DNA of 64,000 nucleotides from the NCBI RefSeq assembly GCF_014190935.1, contig NZ_JACHVV010000006.1:1-64000 (forward strand), written 5' to 3'. Below are positions 1 through 7,927 of this stretch, piece after piece. The position numbers and the translations under genes were made by a program. The notes below the pieces were generated by a model that saw only the letters and a program-made list of their open reading frames with translations, was not told the DNA's origin and ran no database searches. Within the stretch, counting starts at the first letter, position 1. Each line of letters starts with the position of its first letter. Source of the DNA: Chryseomonas sp014190935. GTDB lineage: Bacteria > Pseudomonadota > Gammaproteobacteria > Pseudomonadales > Pseudomonadaceae.

Positions 1-188
1 GAGAGGCTGGCCAGCTTGGTGTAGGCACCGCGGATCTTGAAGGAAAACACCGGCTGCAGGTCTTCACGCTTGAGCAGCACCTGGCAGCCCAGTCGCTCGG
101 ACAGCGCCCGCGCCGGTTGCAGGGGCGTTTCGATCGCCACGTCGTAGACGGGGGCGAGCAGGGTCTTCTTCACGTACTGTTCGAGCAT
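1..188 (-). CDS. ilvA: Threonine ammonia-lyase (threonine deaminase), partial
   Basis: This is the N-terminal end of a minus-strand gene that starts with ATG at 188 and runs off the window. The 62 visible residues begin MLEQYVKKTLLAPVYDV and contain KREDLQPVFSFKIRGAY, the pyridoxal-phosphate lysine segment (SFKIRGAYNK type) of biosynthetic threonine dehydratase. The enzyme deaminates L-threonine to 2-oxobutanoate, the first committed step of isoleucine synthesis, in the cytosol. It is divergent from rpiA, the arrangement known for ilvA1/rpiA in Pseudomonas aeruginosa. The regulatory C-terminal ACT part lies outside the window, so the biosynthetic form is inferred from the N-terminus and the neighbour. 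Confidence 0.93.
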   Translation of the reverse strand, partial: MLEQYVKKTLLAPVYDVAIETPLQPARALSERLGCQVLLKREDLQPVFSFKIRGAYTKLASL

Positions 189-251
189 CGGCGGGGCGAT
201 CCGGTGGGTGCGGCGGGGGCGAAAAGTCTACTACGGGCACCCCCGGGTGGG

Positions 252-279
252 TTAGCCAGGCCGTCCGAGCGGCTATAAT
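252..279 (+). promoter_or_regulatory. Putative sigma70 promoter of rpiA
   Basis: A perfect TATAAT is at 274-279, preceded after 16 bases by TTAGCC (252-257), a weak -35. It is about 38 bases ahead of the rpiA start, in the 128-base divergent ilvA/rpiA spacer. Seen in sequence only. Confidence 0.5.
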
Positions 280-316
280 CAGCGACCCTCCACCCGTTTT
301 CTCTGCGGATACTCCC

Positions 317-991
317 ATGAATCAGGACCAGCTCAAGCAGGCCGTCGCCCAGGCCGCGGTCGACCTCATCCTTCCCCAGCTCTCCCGCGACAGCGTGATC
401 GGCGTGGGCACCGGCTCGACCGCCAACTTCTTCATCGACCTGCTGGCCAAGCACAAGCTGGAATTCGACGGCGCCGTGGCCAGCTCCCAGGCCACCGCCG
501 ACCGGCTGAAAAGCCATGGCATCACCGTCTATGACCTCAACGGTGTCAACAACCTGGAATTCTATGTGGACGGCGCCGACGAAGCCGACGGCCACCTCAA
601 CCTGATCAAGGGCGGCGGCGCGGCCCTGACACGCGAGAAGATCGTCGCGGCGGTAGCACGCAAATTCATCTGCATCGCCGATGGCAGCAAGCGCGTCGAA
701 GTCCTCGGCGAATTCCCGCTGCCAGTGGAAGTCATCCCCATGGCCCGCAGCTACGTGGCCCGCGAGCTGGTCAAGCTGGGCGGCGATCCGGAATACCGCG
801 ACGGCGTGGTGACCGACAACGGCAACGTCATCCTCGACGTGCACAACATGCACATTGTCGATCCGCTGGGCCTGGAAGCCAGGATCAACAACATCGTCGG
901 CGTGGTCGCCAACGGCCTCTTCGCCGCCCGCCCGGCGGACGTGCTGCTGCTGGGCACCGCCCAGGGTGTGGAGCGGCTGGAGCGGAGCTAA
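317..991 (+). CDS. rpiA: Ribose-5-phosphate isomerase A
   Basis: A 224-residue protein of the normal RpiA length. It interconverts ribose-5-phosphate and ribulose-5-phosphate in the non-oxidative pentose phosphate pathway in the cytosol. Family motifs are present in order: GVGTGSTA near residue 30 (phosphate binding), DGADE near 84, and KGGGAALTREK near 97, which carries the catalytic lysine and glutamate region. The ATG at 317 follows a plausible -10 box at 274-279. The gene is divergent from ilvA, as in other pseudomonads, and is followed by REP-like palindromes and a bidirectional terminator shared with serA. Confidence 0.97.
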   Translation: MNQDQLKQAVAQAAVDLILPQLSRDSVIGVGTGSTANFFIDLLAKHKLEFDGAVASSQATADRLKSHGITVYDLNGVNNLEFYVDGADEADGHLNLIKGGGAALTREKIVAAVARKFICIADGSKRVEVLGEFPLPVEVIPMARSYVARELVKLGGDPEYRDGVVTDNGNVILDVHNMHIVDPLGLEARINNIVGVVANGLFAARPADVLLLGTAQGVERLERS

Positions 992-998
992 GCCACCC

Positions 999-1132
999 GT
1001 AGCGTGGAAAACCGCGCCAACGTTTTCCACCGGGAGGTTCGTGCGTGCTCAGTGTTGGGCTTCGACGATGGAGCCGTCTCAACCCAACCTACCAGGCTCC
1101 TGTAGGTCGGGTTGAGCGCAGCGAAGCCCAGC
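999..1132. repeat. REP-like palindromes of two families
   Basis: The first palindrome (999-1031) pairs GTGGAAAAC (1004-1012) with GTTTTCCAC (1022-1030). It belongs to a family also seen at 5431-5462 and inside the composite elements at 8.3 and 37.1 kb. The second (1053-1132) has TGTTGGGCTTCG and GTAGGTCGGGTTGAGC arms in opposite orientation, the same family as the tandem array at 46.6-47.2 kb. No coding potential. Confidence 0.8.
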
Positions 1133-1153
1133 GATCCCACGCACTCAGCCCAC

Positions 1154-1193
1154 AAAAAAAGCCCCGGTCAGGCGAACCCAACCGGGGCTTTTT
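1154..1193. terminator. Bidirectional rho-independent terminator between rpiA and serA
   Basis: An eight-base-pair stem GCCCCGGT (1161-1168) / ACCGGGGC (1181-1188) is flanked by an A-run (1154-1160) and a T-run (1189-1193), so it can end transcription from both convergent genes. Confidence 0.88.
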
Positions 1194-1209
1194 CATGCCG
1201 CCTGGCGGC

Positions 1210-2439
1210 TTAGAACAGCACGCGGCAACGGATGGTGCCCTTGATGTTCTGCAGCTTTTCCTGGGCCAGGTCGGAGTAGTCGGCGTCGACGTCGATCACC
1301 ACGTAGCCGACCTTCTCGTCGGTCTGCAGGTACTGACCGGAGATGTTGATGCCGCTCTCGGAGAAGACGCGGTTGATCTCCGACAGCACGCCCGGCACGT
1401 TCTGGTGGATGTGCAGCAGGCGGTGCTTGCCCGGGTGCGACGGCAGGGCCACTTCGGGGAAGTTGACCGAGGACACCGAGGTGCCGTTGTCGCTGTACTT
1501 GACCAGCTTCTCGGCCACTTCCAGGCCGATGTTGGCCTGGGCCTCGGCGGTGGAGCCACCGATGTGCGGGGTCAGGATGACATTGTCCAGGCCACGCAGC
1601 GGCGAGACGAATTCGTCGTTGTTGGAGCGCGGCTCCACCGGGAAGACGTCGATGGCGGCGCCGATCAGGTGCTCGTCCTTGATGGCGGCGGCCAGGGCGT
1701 CGAGGTCGACCACGGTACCGCGGGCGGCGTTGATCAGGATGCCGCCCTTCTTGATGGCGCGGATCTCGCGCTCACCCATCATCAGCTGGGTGGCGGGGGT
1801 CTCCGGCACGTGCAGGGTGACGATGTCGCTCATGCCGAGCAGTTCGGTCAGGGAGCCGACCTGCTGGGCGTTACCCAGGGGCAGCTTGGTGATGACGTCA
1901 TAGAAGAACACCTGCATGCCCAGGCCCTCGGCCAGGACCGACAGCTGGGTGCCGATGGAACCGTAGCCGATGATGCCCAGCTTCTTGCCACGGATCTCGA
2001 AGGAATTGGCCGCGCTCTTGATCCAGCCGCCACGGTGGCAGGAGGCGTTCTTGGCCGGGATGCCGCGCAGCAGCAGGATGGCCTCGGCCAGCACCAGTTC
2101 GGCGACCGAACGGGTGTTGGAATAGGGCGCGTTGAACACGGCGATGCCGCGCTCGCGGGCGGCCTGCAGGTCGACCTGGTTGGTGCCGATGCAGAAGCAG
2201 CCGACGGCGACCAGCTTCTTGGCGCAGTCGAACACCTCTTCGGTGAGCTGGGTGCGCGAGCGGATGCCGATGAAGTGGGCGTCGGCGATCTTTTCCTTGA
2301 GCTGGGCATCCGGCAGGGAGCTGGTGACGTACTCGATGTTGCTGTAACCCGCGGACTTCAGGATATCCACGGCGGACTGGTGGACGCCTTCCAGGAGAAG
2401 GAAGCGGATCTTGCTCTTGTCGAGGGAAGTCTTGCTCAT
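1210..2439 (-). CDS. serA: D-3-phosphoglycerate dehydrogenase
   Basis: A 409-residue SerA when started at the ATG at 2439 (MSKTSLDKSKIRFLLLEG), the length of the E. coli-type enzyme. An upstream in-frame ATG would add 32 unrelated residues and is rejected. It oxidises 3-phosphoglycerate to 3-phosphohydroxypyruvate with NAD, the first step of serine synthesis. The sequence shows the Rossmann GxGxxG region (GIIGYGSIG), the catalytic Arg/Glu/His of the D-isomer 2-hydroxyacid dehydrogenase family (NAARG, TPHIGGST) and a C-terminal ACT domain (LHIHQNVPGVLSEINRVF), which mediates serine feedback in this family. Its promiscuous 2-oxoglutarate reductase activity usually needs a D-2-hydroxyglutarate dehydrogenase, which is not seen beside it here. 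Confidence 0.97.
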   Translation of the reverse strand: MSKTSLDKSKIRFLLLEGVHQSAVDILKSAGYSNIEYVTSSLPDAQLKEKIADAHFIGIRSRTQLTEEVFDCAKKLVAVGCFCIGTNQVDLQAARERGIAVFNAPYSNTRSVAELVLAEAILLLRGIPAKNASCHRGGWIKSAANSFEIRGKKLGIIGYGSIGTQLSVLAEGLGMQVFFYDVITKLPLGNAQQVGSLTELLGMSDIVTLHVPETPATQLMMGEREIRAIKKGGILINAARGTVVDLDALAAAIKDEHLIGAAIDVFPVEPRSNNDEFVSPLRGLDNVILTPHIGGSTAEAQANIGLEVAEKLVKYSDNGTSVSSVNFPEVALPSHPGKHRLLHIHQNVPGVLSEINRVFSESGINISGQYLQTDEKVGYVVIDVDADYSDLAQEKLQNIKGTIRCRVLF

Positions 2440-2677
2440 CTGCGTTGAATCCAGAGTGTCCAGGGAGAAGGATGCCGGCGCGGCGCAGGCCAGGTCAGCC
2501 AGCGGCAAAGGGGTCGCTATCTTAGCATGAGCCACCGGATGCAGGTCCGGTTGCGACCTGAAGCTTTCTCAGGGCGACCATGAGCGCCTTGCGACCAGGA
2601 CCGCGCCGCAGCCCCCGCTTTTGGTTAAGATCGGGGGGTCAAGATCGTCCGCAGACGCCACTCACCAGGAGCACCAG

Positions 2678-3343
2678 ATGGCCTACCAGCACCAGTACCT
2701 CGATGGCACCAAGATCCACTTCCCCCTGGGCAAGGTCGTCTGCATCGGCCGCAACTACGCCGAGCACGCCAAGGAGCTGAACAACCCGGTTCCCACCGAA
2801 CCCCTGCTGTTCATCAAGCCGGCCAGCTGCGTGGTGCCGGTGGCCGAGGGTTTCGCCATCCCCACCGATCAGGGTTCGGTGCACTACGAGGCCGAGATTG
2901 CCGTGCTGATCGGCAAGCCGCTGTCGAAGAAGCCGTCGGCCGAGGAAGTGCGCGACGCCATCTCCGGCTTCGCCCCTTCCCTGGACCTGACCCTCAGAGA
3001 GGTGCAGAGCCGCCTCAAGGAAAAGGGCTATCCCTGGGAGATCGCCAAGAGTTTCGACGGCGCCTGCGTGCTCGCGCCCTTCGTGCCGGGCGATGCCTTC
3101 GAGGACCTGGCCGACATCCCGGTGCGCCTGACCATCAATGGCGAAGTGCGCCAGGACGGCAACAGCCGCGACATGCTCAATCCCATCCTGCCGCTGATCC
3201 AGACCATCGCCGGGCATTTCTCCCTGCAACCGGGCGACGTCATCCTCACCGGCACGCCGGTAGGTGTCGGACCTCTCAACGTGGGCGATGACCTGGTGCT
3301 GGAGCTGCCGGACGTTAGCCGCTTCGAAACGCGCGTGCTATAA
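2678..3343 (+). CDS. Fumarylacetoacetate hydrolase family protein
   Basis: A 221-residue single-domain FAH-fold protein starting at ATG 2678, with an AGGA Shine-Dalgarno ten bases upstream; a longer in-frame start at 2621 lacks family sequence. It contains the family features GRNY near residue 18, YEAEIAVLIGKP (metal-binding Glu) and GDVILTGTPVGVGPL near the C-terminus. Members with this architecture act on acylpyruvates or oxaloacetate (FAHD1/YcgM type), so the substrate is not settled. It is divergent from serA. In P. aeruginosa a similar gene (PA0318) lies near serA but, as I recall, after a D-2-hydroxyglutarate dehydrogenase gene that is absent here. Confidence 0.9.
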   Translation: MAYQHQYLDGTKIHFPLGKVVCIGRNYAEHAKELNNPVPTEPLLFIKPASCVVPVAEGFAIPTDQGSVHYEAEIAVLIGKPLSKKPSAEEVRDAISGFAPSLDLTLREVQSRLKEKGYPWEIAKSFDGACVLAPFVPGDAFEDLADIPVRLTINGEVRQDGNSRDMLNPILPLIQTIAGHFSLQPGDVILTGTPVGVGPLNVGDDLVLELPDVSRFETRVL

Positions 3344-3431
3344 CCCCGCCACCCACCGTCGCCCGGCCGGTGCCTGGCGACGGTGTGCCGGCACGGCCAC
3401 GACGCTCTAACAAGAAGCCGTCCGAGCCCGC

Positions 3432-4337
3432 ATGTCCAGACTCCCCCGCCTCATCCTGTCGCGCCTCCTCCCCGCCTTCGTCCTGCTGGTGCTGCTCGTC
3501 CTCACCTTCGTCTGGCACTGGAACGACCGGGCCCTGCTCTGGTGGCAGGAATACCGCACGCCGCCGGAAGTGCGCGCCCAGGCGGTCTGGCTGCCGGACT
3601 ACGAGGCGGTGATCCAGGGCAAGCAACTGCCGGGCCTGGCCGAGGCCGAGACCTCCGACCTCACCTACGATCCCCGTACCCGCACCCTCTTCGCCGTCAC
3701 CGGCAGCACCCCCTACCTGGTGCAGCTGAGCCTGACCGGGGACATCCTCAGGCGCATCCCGATCCGCAACGTCTCCAACCTCGAAGGGGTCACCGCCCTG
3801 GAAGACGGGCGCCTGGCCATCGTCGACGAACGCCAGCGGCGGCTGTCGCTGTTCCAGCTGGCCGACGACACCCGCGAGCTGGACGCCAACACCTTCGAGC
3901 ACCACGACCTGGGCTTTCCCGACGCCGGCAACAAGGGCTTCGAAGGCATCGCCTGGGATCCGCGGCACCAGCGCCTGATCCTCAGCAAGGAACGCGATCC
4001 GGCCGCGCTCTTCACCCTGGCCAGCGACGGTCGCGGCGTGTCCGGCAGCCTGCAGCCCTTTGCGCTGAAGCAGCTGGTGATCGACTATTCCGCGGTGGCG
4101 GTCGATCCGCGCAGCGGGCACCTGCTGGCGCTGTCCGACCAGTCCCATACCCTGGTGGAGCTGACCGCCGAGGGGCAACCGGTCAGCTTCATCAGCCTGA
4201 GACGCGGCCTGCACGGCCTGGACGCGACCATGGAGCAACCGGAAGGCGTGGCCCTCGACGAGGCCGGCAATCTCTACATGATTGGTGAACCCAATCTCTT
4301 CCACGTGTTTCACAAGGTGTCCAAAGCGGCGCAATGA
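3432..4337 (+). CDS. SdiA-regulated-domain beta-propeller protein, membrane anchored (CarP-like), copy 1
   Basis: A 301-residue protein with an N-terminal hydrophobic helix (about residues 10-30, LLPAFVLLVLLVLTFVW) that should anchor it in the inner membrane with the rest in the periplasm. The body is the SdiA-regulated domain (PF06977 type): TSDLTYDPRTRTLFAVTG, SNLEGVTALEDGRLAIVDERQ, NKGFEGIAWDP, SGHLLALSDQSHTLVEL, all propeller-blade repeats. P. aeruginosa has a related calcium-regulated propeller gene, carP (PA0327), in the same serA-rpiA region, so CarP-like is the best guess. No catalytic residues can be assigned. A second, diverged copy follows 70 bases downstream. Confidence 0.8.
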   Translation: MSRLPRLILSRLLPAFVLLVLLVLTFVWHWNDRALLWWQEYRTPPEVRAQAVWLPDYEAVIQGKQLPGLAEAETSDLTYDPRTRTLFAVTGSTPYLVQLSLTGDILRRIPIRNVSNLEGVTALEDGRLAIVDERQRRLSLFQLADDTRELDANTFEHHDLGFPDAGNKGFEGIAWDPRHQRLILSKERDPAALFTLASDGRGVSGSLQPFALKQLVIDYSAVAVDPRSGHLLALSDQSHTLVELTAEGQPVSFISLRRGLHGLDATMEQPEGVALDEAGNLYMIGEPNLFHVFHKVSKAAQ

Positions 4338-4344
4338 GCGCCTA

Positions 4345-4360
4345 TTCAGCTTGAATTCAG
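4345..4360 (+). promoter_or_regulatory. TTCAG-N6-TTCAG direct repeat upstream of the second propeller gene
   Basis: TTCAG at 4345-4349 is repeated at 4356-4360 with six bases between, giving the 11-base period of OmpR-family response-regulator sites. A possible -10 (TTAGGCT, from 4371) lies ten bases downstream. PmrA- and BqsR/CarR-type boxes have this geometry (TTAAG-N6-TTAAG). Identification is by inference. Confidence 0.45.
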
Positions 4361-4407
4361 GGTGGCGCCCTTAGGCTGCGCGGCATTACCGCCTCAGGAC
4401 CCTGTCG

Positions 4408-5331
4408 ATGTTCCCGCTGTTTTCCCCTCGCACCCTGGGCGCCTTGCTGGGCGGCGCCCTGCTGCTGGCCCTGACCCTGGTGGCCCAGCAGCACCGGCTG
4501 TTCGAGCGACTCTGGTTCAACGTCCAGAGCCAGCTCCAGGCCGAGAGCCGCCAGGCCCGTTCACTGTGGCTGCCGACCTACCGCGTCACCGTCGAAGCCC
4601 GTCCCATCGGCGAGGGCATCACCGACGTCTCGGCGCTGAGCTTCGATCCGGATCGCCGCACCCTGGTCAGCGTCACCAACAAGCCGGCACGCTTTCTCGA
4701 ACTGGACCTGGACGGCCGCCTGCTGCGCCAGGTGGAGCTCAGGGGTTTCAGCGACCCGGAGGCCATCGAATACATCGCCCCCAGCGTCTACATGATCAGC
4801 GAAGAGCGCCGCCAGCGCCTGGTGCGGGTAAGGATCGGCGCCGACACCCGGGTGGTGGACGTCGACGACCGCCAGGTCAGCCACCCCTTCAGCCTCAGCG
4901 ACGTGCAAAGCGACAACCGCGGCAACGAAGGCCTGGCCTACGACGCGGCGCGCGAGCGCTTCTTCGTCGCCAAGGAAAGCGATCCGGTACGCATCTACGA
5001 GATCGAAGGTCTCGGCAGCGAAGCCTTCGAAGGCCTGCAGGCACTGTCGCTGCGCACGGATCCGCAACGCGATCGCCGGCTGTTCGTACGCGATCTCTCC
5101 AGCCTGCAATTCGATCCCGGCACCGGCCACCTGCTGGCGCTCTCGGATCAGTCGCGGCTGGTGCTGGAACTGGACGACGACGGCAAGCCGATCAGCTCGC
5201 TGTCACTGCTGCGCGGCCAGCACGGCCTGAGCCGCAGCGTGCCCCAGGCCGAAGGCGTGGCCATGGATGACCAGGGCCGGCTCTATGTAGTCAGCGAGCC
5301 GAATCTGTTCTATCGGTTCGAGAAGCCGTGA
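4408..5331 (+). CDS. SdiA-regulated-domain beta-propeller protein, membrane anchored (CarP-like), copy 2
   Basis: A 307-residue paralogue of the preceding gene with the same layout: N-terminal signal-anchor (about residues 8-28, TLGALLGGALLLALTLVAQ) and a periplasmic propeller with matching blades (ALSFDPDRRTLVSVTN, FSDPEAIEYIA, NRGNEGLAYDAARERFFVAKES, TGHLLALSDQSRLVLEL, GVAMDDQGRLYVVSEPNLF). The two proteins share motifs throughout but are clearly diverged, so the duplication is not recent. The start ATG at 4408 has only a weak Shine-Dalgarno. The spacer carries its own direct-repeat box, suggesting separate control of this copy. Function unknown beyond the CarP analogy. Confidence 0.8.
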   Translation: MFPLFSPRTLGALLGGALLLALTLVAQQHRLFERLWFNVQSQLQAESRQARSLWLPTYRVTVEARPIGEGITDVSALSFDPDRRTLVSVTNKPARFLELDLDGRLLRQVELRGFSDPEAIEYIAPSVYMISEERRQRLVRVRIGADTRVVDVDDRQVSHPFSLSDVQSDNRGNEGLAYDAARERFFVAKESDPVRIYEIEGLGSEAFEGLQALSLRTDPQRDRRLFVRDLSSLQFDPGTGHLLALSDQSRLVLELDDDGKPISSLSLLRGQHGLSRSVPQAEGVAMDDQGRLYVVSEPNLFYRFEKP

Positions 5332-5377
5332 GGGTGGGGGCTACTGCTGGAGCCATAGGCCTGCTCGGACAGCCCCC

Positions 5378-5606
5378 TCTCCCTGAGGGCGATGGCTGGG
5401 GTGAAGGCACGCCTGGCACCTGATCTCCATGTGGAAAAGGCTGCGCCGTTTTCCACGCTACGCAGCCGATGTTGGGCTTCGACGATGGAGCCGTCTCAAC
5501 CCAACCTACGAAAATCGCCGTAGGTTGGGTTGAGCGCAGCGAAGCCCAACGGACCGGAGCGGCTTCTCCCTCACCCCGGCCCTCTCCCCGAGGGAGAGGG
5601 GGTGGT
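5378..5606. repeat. Cluster of REP-like palindromes between propeller gene and gamma carbonic anhydrase
   Basis: Most of the 303-base spacer is repeat. CCCTCTCCCTGAGGG and CTCTCCCCGAGGGAGAG (near 5378-5407 and 5566-5606) are one family, also at 28.3-28.5 kb. GTGGAAAAGG...CCGTTTTCCAC (5431-5455) is the second. The GTTGGGCTTCG/GTAGGTTGGGTTGAGC pair (5470-5551) is the third. I see no gene. Confidence 0.75.
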
Positions 5607-5634
5607 CCCGCGCGGTGCGCGGCTCCCGGTAGCC

Positions 5635-6159
5635 CTACTCCCCCTGCTCGAACAACTCCTCCAGATAGCGCCGCGCATTGGCTACGTAGACCTGGGCGTT
5701 GGCCGCCAGCTGCGCCTGCTGGGCTTCGCTGAGAGCGCGCACCACCTTGGCCGGCGAGCCGAGCACCAGGGAGCCGTCGGGGATCACCGCGTTCTCGGTG
5801 ACCAGGGCGTTGGCCCCCACCAGGCAGTTGCGCCCGATGCGTGCGCCGTTGAGCACCACGGCGTGGATGCCGATCAGACTGCCGTCGCCGATCTCGCAGC
5901 CATGCAGCATGGCCTGGTGCCCGACGGTGACGCCGCGTCCCAGGGTCAGCGGCGAGCCGGGATCGGTGTGCAGCACGGCGCCGTCCTGCACATTGCTGTC
6001 GGGGCCGATGTGGATCAGCTCGTTGTCGCCACGCAGCACCGCGCCGAACCAGACGCTGGCGCCCTCATCCAGGCGCACCTTGCCGATCACCGCGGCGGTA
6101 GGCGCGACCCAGCTGTGCGGATGGGCGTCGACGCGATGTTCTCCCAGGCGGTACTTCAT
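5635..6159 (-). CDS. Gamma-class carbonic anhydrase family protein
   Basis: A 174-residue left-handed beta-helix protein with hexapeptide repeats (VIGKVRLDEGASVWFGAVLRGD, GCEIGDGSLIGIHAVVLNGARIGRNC). Three histidines suited to zinc are present (VLHTD, VGHQ, MLHGC), as in Cam/YrdA/CaiE-like proteins. Start chosen at 6159 (MKYRLGEH), because a GAGG sits nine bases upstream; the in-frame ATG at 6168 directly abuts that GAGG and would add three residues. Members hydrate CO2 or have unknown activity, so the enzyme function is inferred. It is flanked by repeats on the 3' side and divergent from the DASS transporter. The 293-base divergent spacer shows no clear promoter to me. Confidence 0.92.
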   Translation of the reverse strand: MKYRLGEHRVDAHPHSWVAPTAAVIGKVRLDEGASVWFGAVLRGDNELIHIGPDSNVQDGAVLHTDPGSPLTLGRGVTVGHQAMLHGCEIGDGSLIGIHAVVLNGARIGRNCLVGANALVTENAVIPDGSLVLGSPAKVVRALSEAQQAQLAANAQVYVANARRYLEELFEQGE

Positions 6160-6452
6160 GGCGGTCATCCTCGTGTTGTCAGGGTTGGCGGAGACGCCGA
6201 TTGTTCGCCCAGGCGAGCGGCGGACGCAATCGGCAGTGACGCGCGTTGTTGCAAGTCATTCTCGATAGCGAAAGAATACCCAGGGAACCTAAGTCCCCCG
6301 GACTGCGACGAATGACCACGGCCAGCGCGCTGGGAAAGCAGGCCGGCCTTTGCAAAGCTGGCTGCCGTTGACCGCGCAGCCCCTGGAAGAGCAGCGTCAG
6401 CCGTCCCGGCCCAGGCCGGTTTCCCGAGACCACCGGAATCTGCGAGCGCCCG

Positions 6453-7904
6453 ATGCGTACCACCTGGAAATTCCTGCTGCCCCTCGCCGTCACCGGATTG
6501 CTGGCGCTGCTGCCGGCGCCCGACGGCCTGCCCGCTCATGCCTGGCTGTACTTCGCCCTGTTCGCCGGCGTGGTGGTGGGGCTGATCCTCGAACCCCTGC
6601 CCGGCGCGGTGATCGGCCTGATCGGCGTGGCCCTGGCGGCCCTGCTGGCGCCCTGGGTGCTGTTCAGTCCGGCGCAACTGGCGACCCCGGGCTTCCGGGC
6701 GCCCCAGGAGGCGCTGAAATGGGGCCTGGCGGGTTTTTCCAACAACACCGTCTGGCTGATCTTCAGTGCCTTCATGTTCGCCCTGGGCTACGAGAAGACC
6801 GGACTCGGGCGGCGCATCGCGCTGCTGCTGGTCAAGGCCATGGGCCGGCGGACCCTGACCCTGGGCTATGCGGTGATGCTGGCCGATCTGGCCCTGGCGC
6901 CCTTCACCCCGTCCAACACCGCGCGCAGTGGCGGCACCGTCTACCCGGTGATCCGCAACCTGCCGCTGCTCTACGATTCCAAGCCCAACGACCCCAGCGC
7001 CCGGCGCATCGGCTCCTACCTGATGTGGGTGGCGATCTCCTCCACCTGCGTCACCAGTACCCTGTTCCTGACCGCCCTGGCGCCCAACCTGCTGGCCGCC
7101 GCGCTGATCGAGAAGACCGCCCAGGTGCACATCAGCTGGGGTCAGTGGTTCATCGCCGCCGCGCCCATGGGCATCCTCTTGCTGGCACTGCTGCCGCTGC
7201 TGGCCTACTGGCTGTATCCGCCGGAGATCAAGCGCAACGACCAGGTGCCGCTGTGGGCGGCCAAGGAACTGGCCGCGCTCGGCCCGCTGACGCGCAATGA
7301 AAAGCTGCTGCTGGCCCTGGTGATCGGCGCCCTGGCGCTGTGGATCTTTGGCGCCGCCTGGGCCGATCCGGCGCTGGTGGGCATCCTGGTGATCGTGCTG
7401 ATGCTGCTGCTCAGGGTGATCACCTGGAACGACGCCCTGGGCAACAAGGCCGCCTGGAACACCTTCGCCTGGTTCGCCACCCTGGTCGCCCTGGCCGACG
7501 GCCTGACCCGGGTCGGCTTCGTCGCCTGGTTCGGCCAGTGGGTCGCCGGCCACCTGGGCGGCTTCCATGCCGGCACCGCCATGGTGGTGCTGGTCGCGGT
7601 GTTCTATCTCGCCCACTACCTGTTCGCCAGCTCCACCGCCCACACCACGGCGCTGCTGCCGGTGATGCTGGCCGCTGGCATGGGCATCCCCGGCATCGAC
7701 CTGCCGGTGTTCGCCCTGCTGCTGGGTACCTCCCTGGGACTGATGGGCATCATCACCCCCTACGGCACCGGGCCGAGCCCGGTGTACTACGGCAGTGGCT
7801 ACCTGCCCAGCGCCGACTACTGGCGGCTGGGGACGATCTTCGGCGCGCTGTTCCTGCTGGTGCTGCTGGGGATCGGGGTGCCGTGGATCATGATGGTGGT
7901 GTGA
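6453..7904 (+). CDS. DASS (SLC13) family anion/dicarboxylate transporter, CitT-like
   Basis: A 483-residue inner-membrane protein with about 12 hydrophobic segments from residue 7 to the C-terminus. Two family signature regions are visible: the SNT-containing loop PFTPSNTARSGG near residue 150, and PYGTGPSPVYYGSGY near residue 430. This matches the divalent anion:Na+ symporter / citrate-succinate-tartrate antiporter family (CitT, TtdT). It should carry a di- or tricarboxylate, but the exact substrate and coupling ion cannot be read from the sequence. It stands alone, followed directly by composite repeat copy A. Confidence 0.9.
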   Translation: MRTTWKFLLPLAVTGLLALLPAPDGLPAHAWLYFALFAGVVVGLILEPLPGAVIGLIGVALAALLAPWVLFSPAQLATPGFRAPQEALKWGLAGFSNNTVWLIFSAFMFALGYEKTGLGRRIALLLVKAMGRRTLTLGYAVMLADLALAPFTPSNTARSGGTVYPVIRNLPLLYDSKPNDPSARRIGSYLMWVAISSTCVTSTLFLTALAPNLLAAALIEKTAQVHISWGQWFIAAAPMGILLLALLPLLAYWLYPPEIKRNDQVPLWAAKELAALGPLTRNEKLLLALVIGALALWIFGAAWADPALVGILVIVLMLLLRVITWNDALGNKAAWNTFAWFATLVALADGLTRVGFVAWFGQWVAGHLGGFHAGTAMVVLVAVFYLAHYLFASSTAHTTALLPVMLAAGMGIPGIDLPVFALLLGTSLGLMGIITPYGTGPSPVYYGSGYLPSADYWRLGTIFGALFLLVLLGIGVPWIMMVV

Positions 7905-7927
7905 GGCCGAGGCCCGGGCGGAGCACC

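Noticed and set aside
6240..6300. Fur-like or other operator in the 293-base gap before the DASS transporter
   Set aside because: ATTCTCGATAGCGAAAGAAT has AT-rich halves but no convincing dyad.
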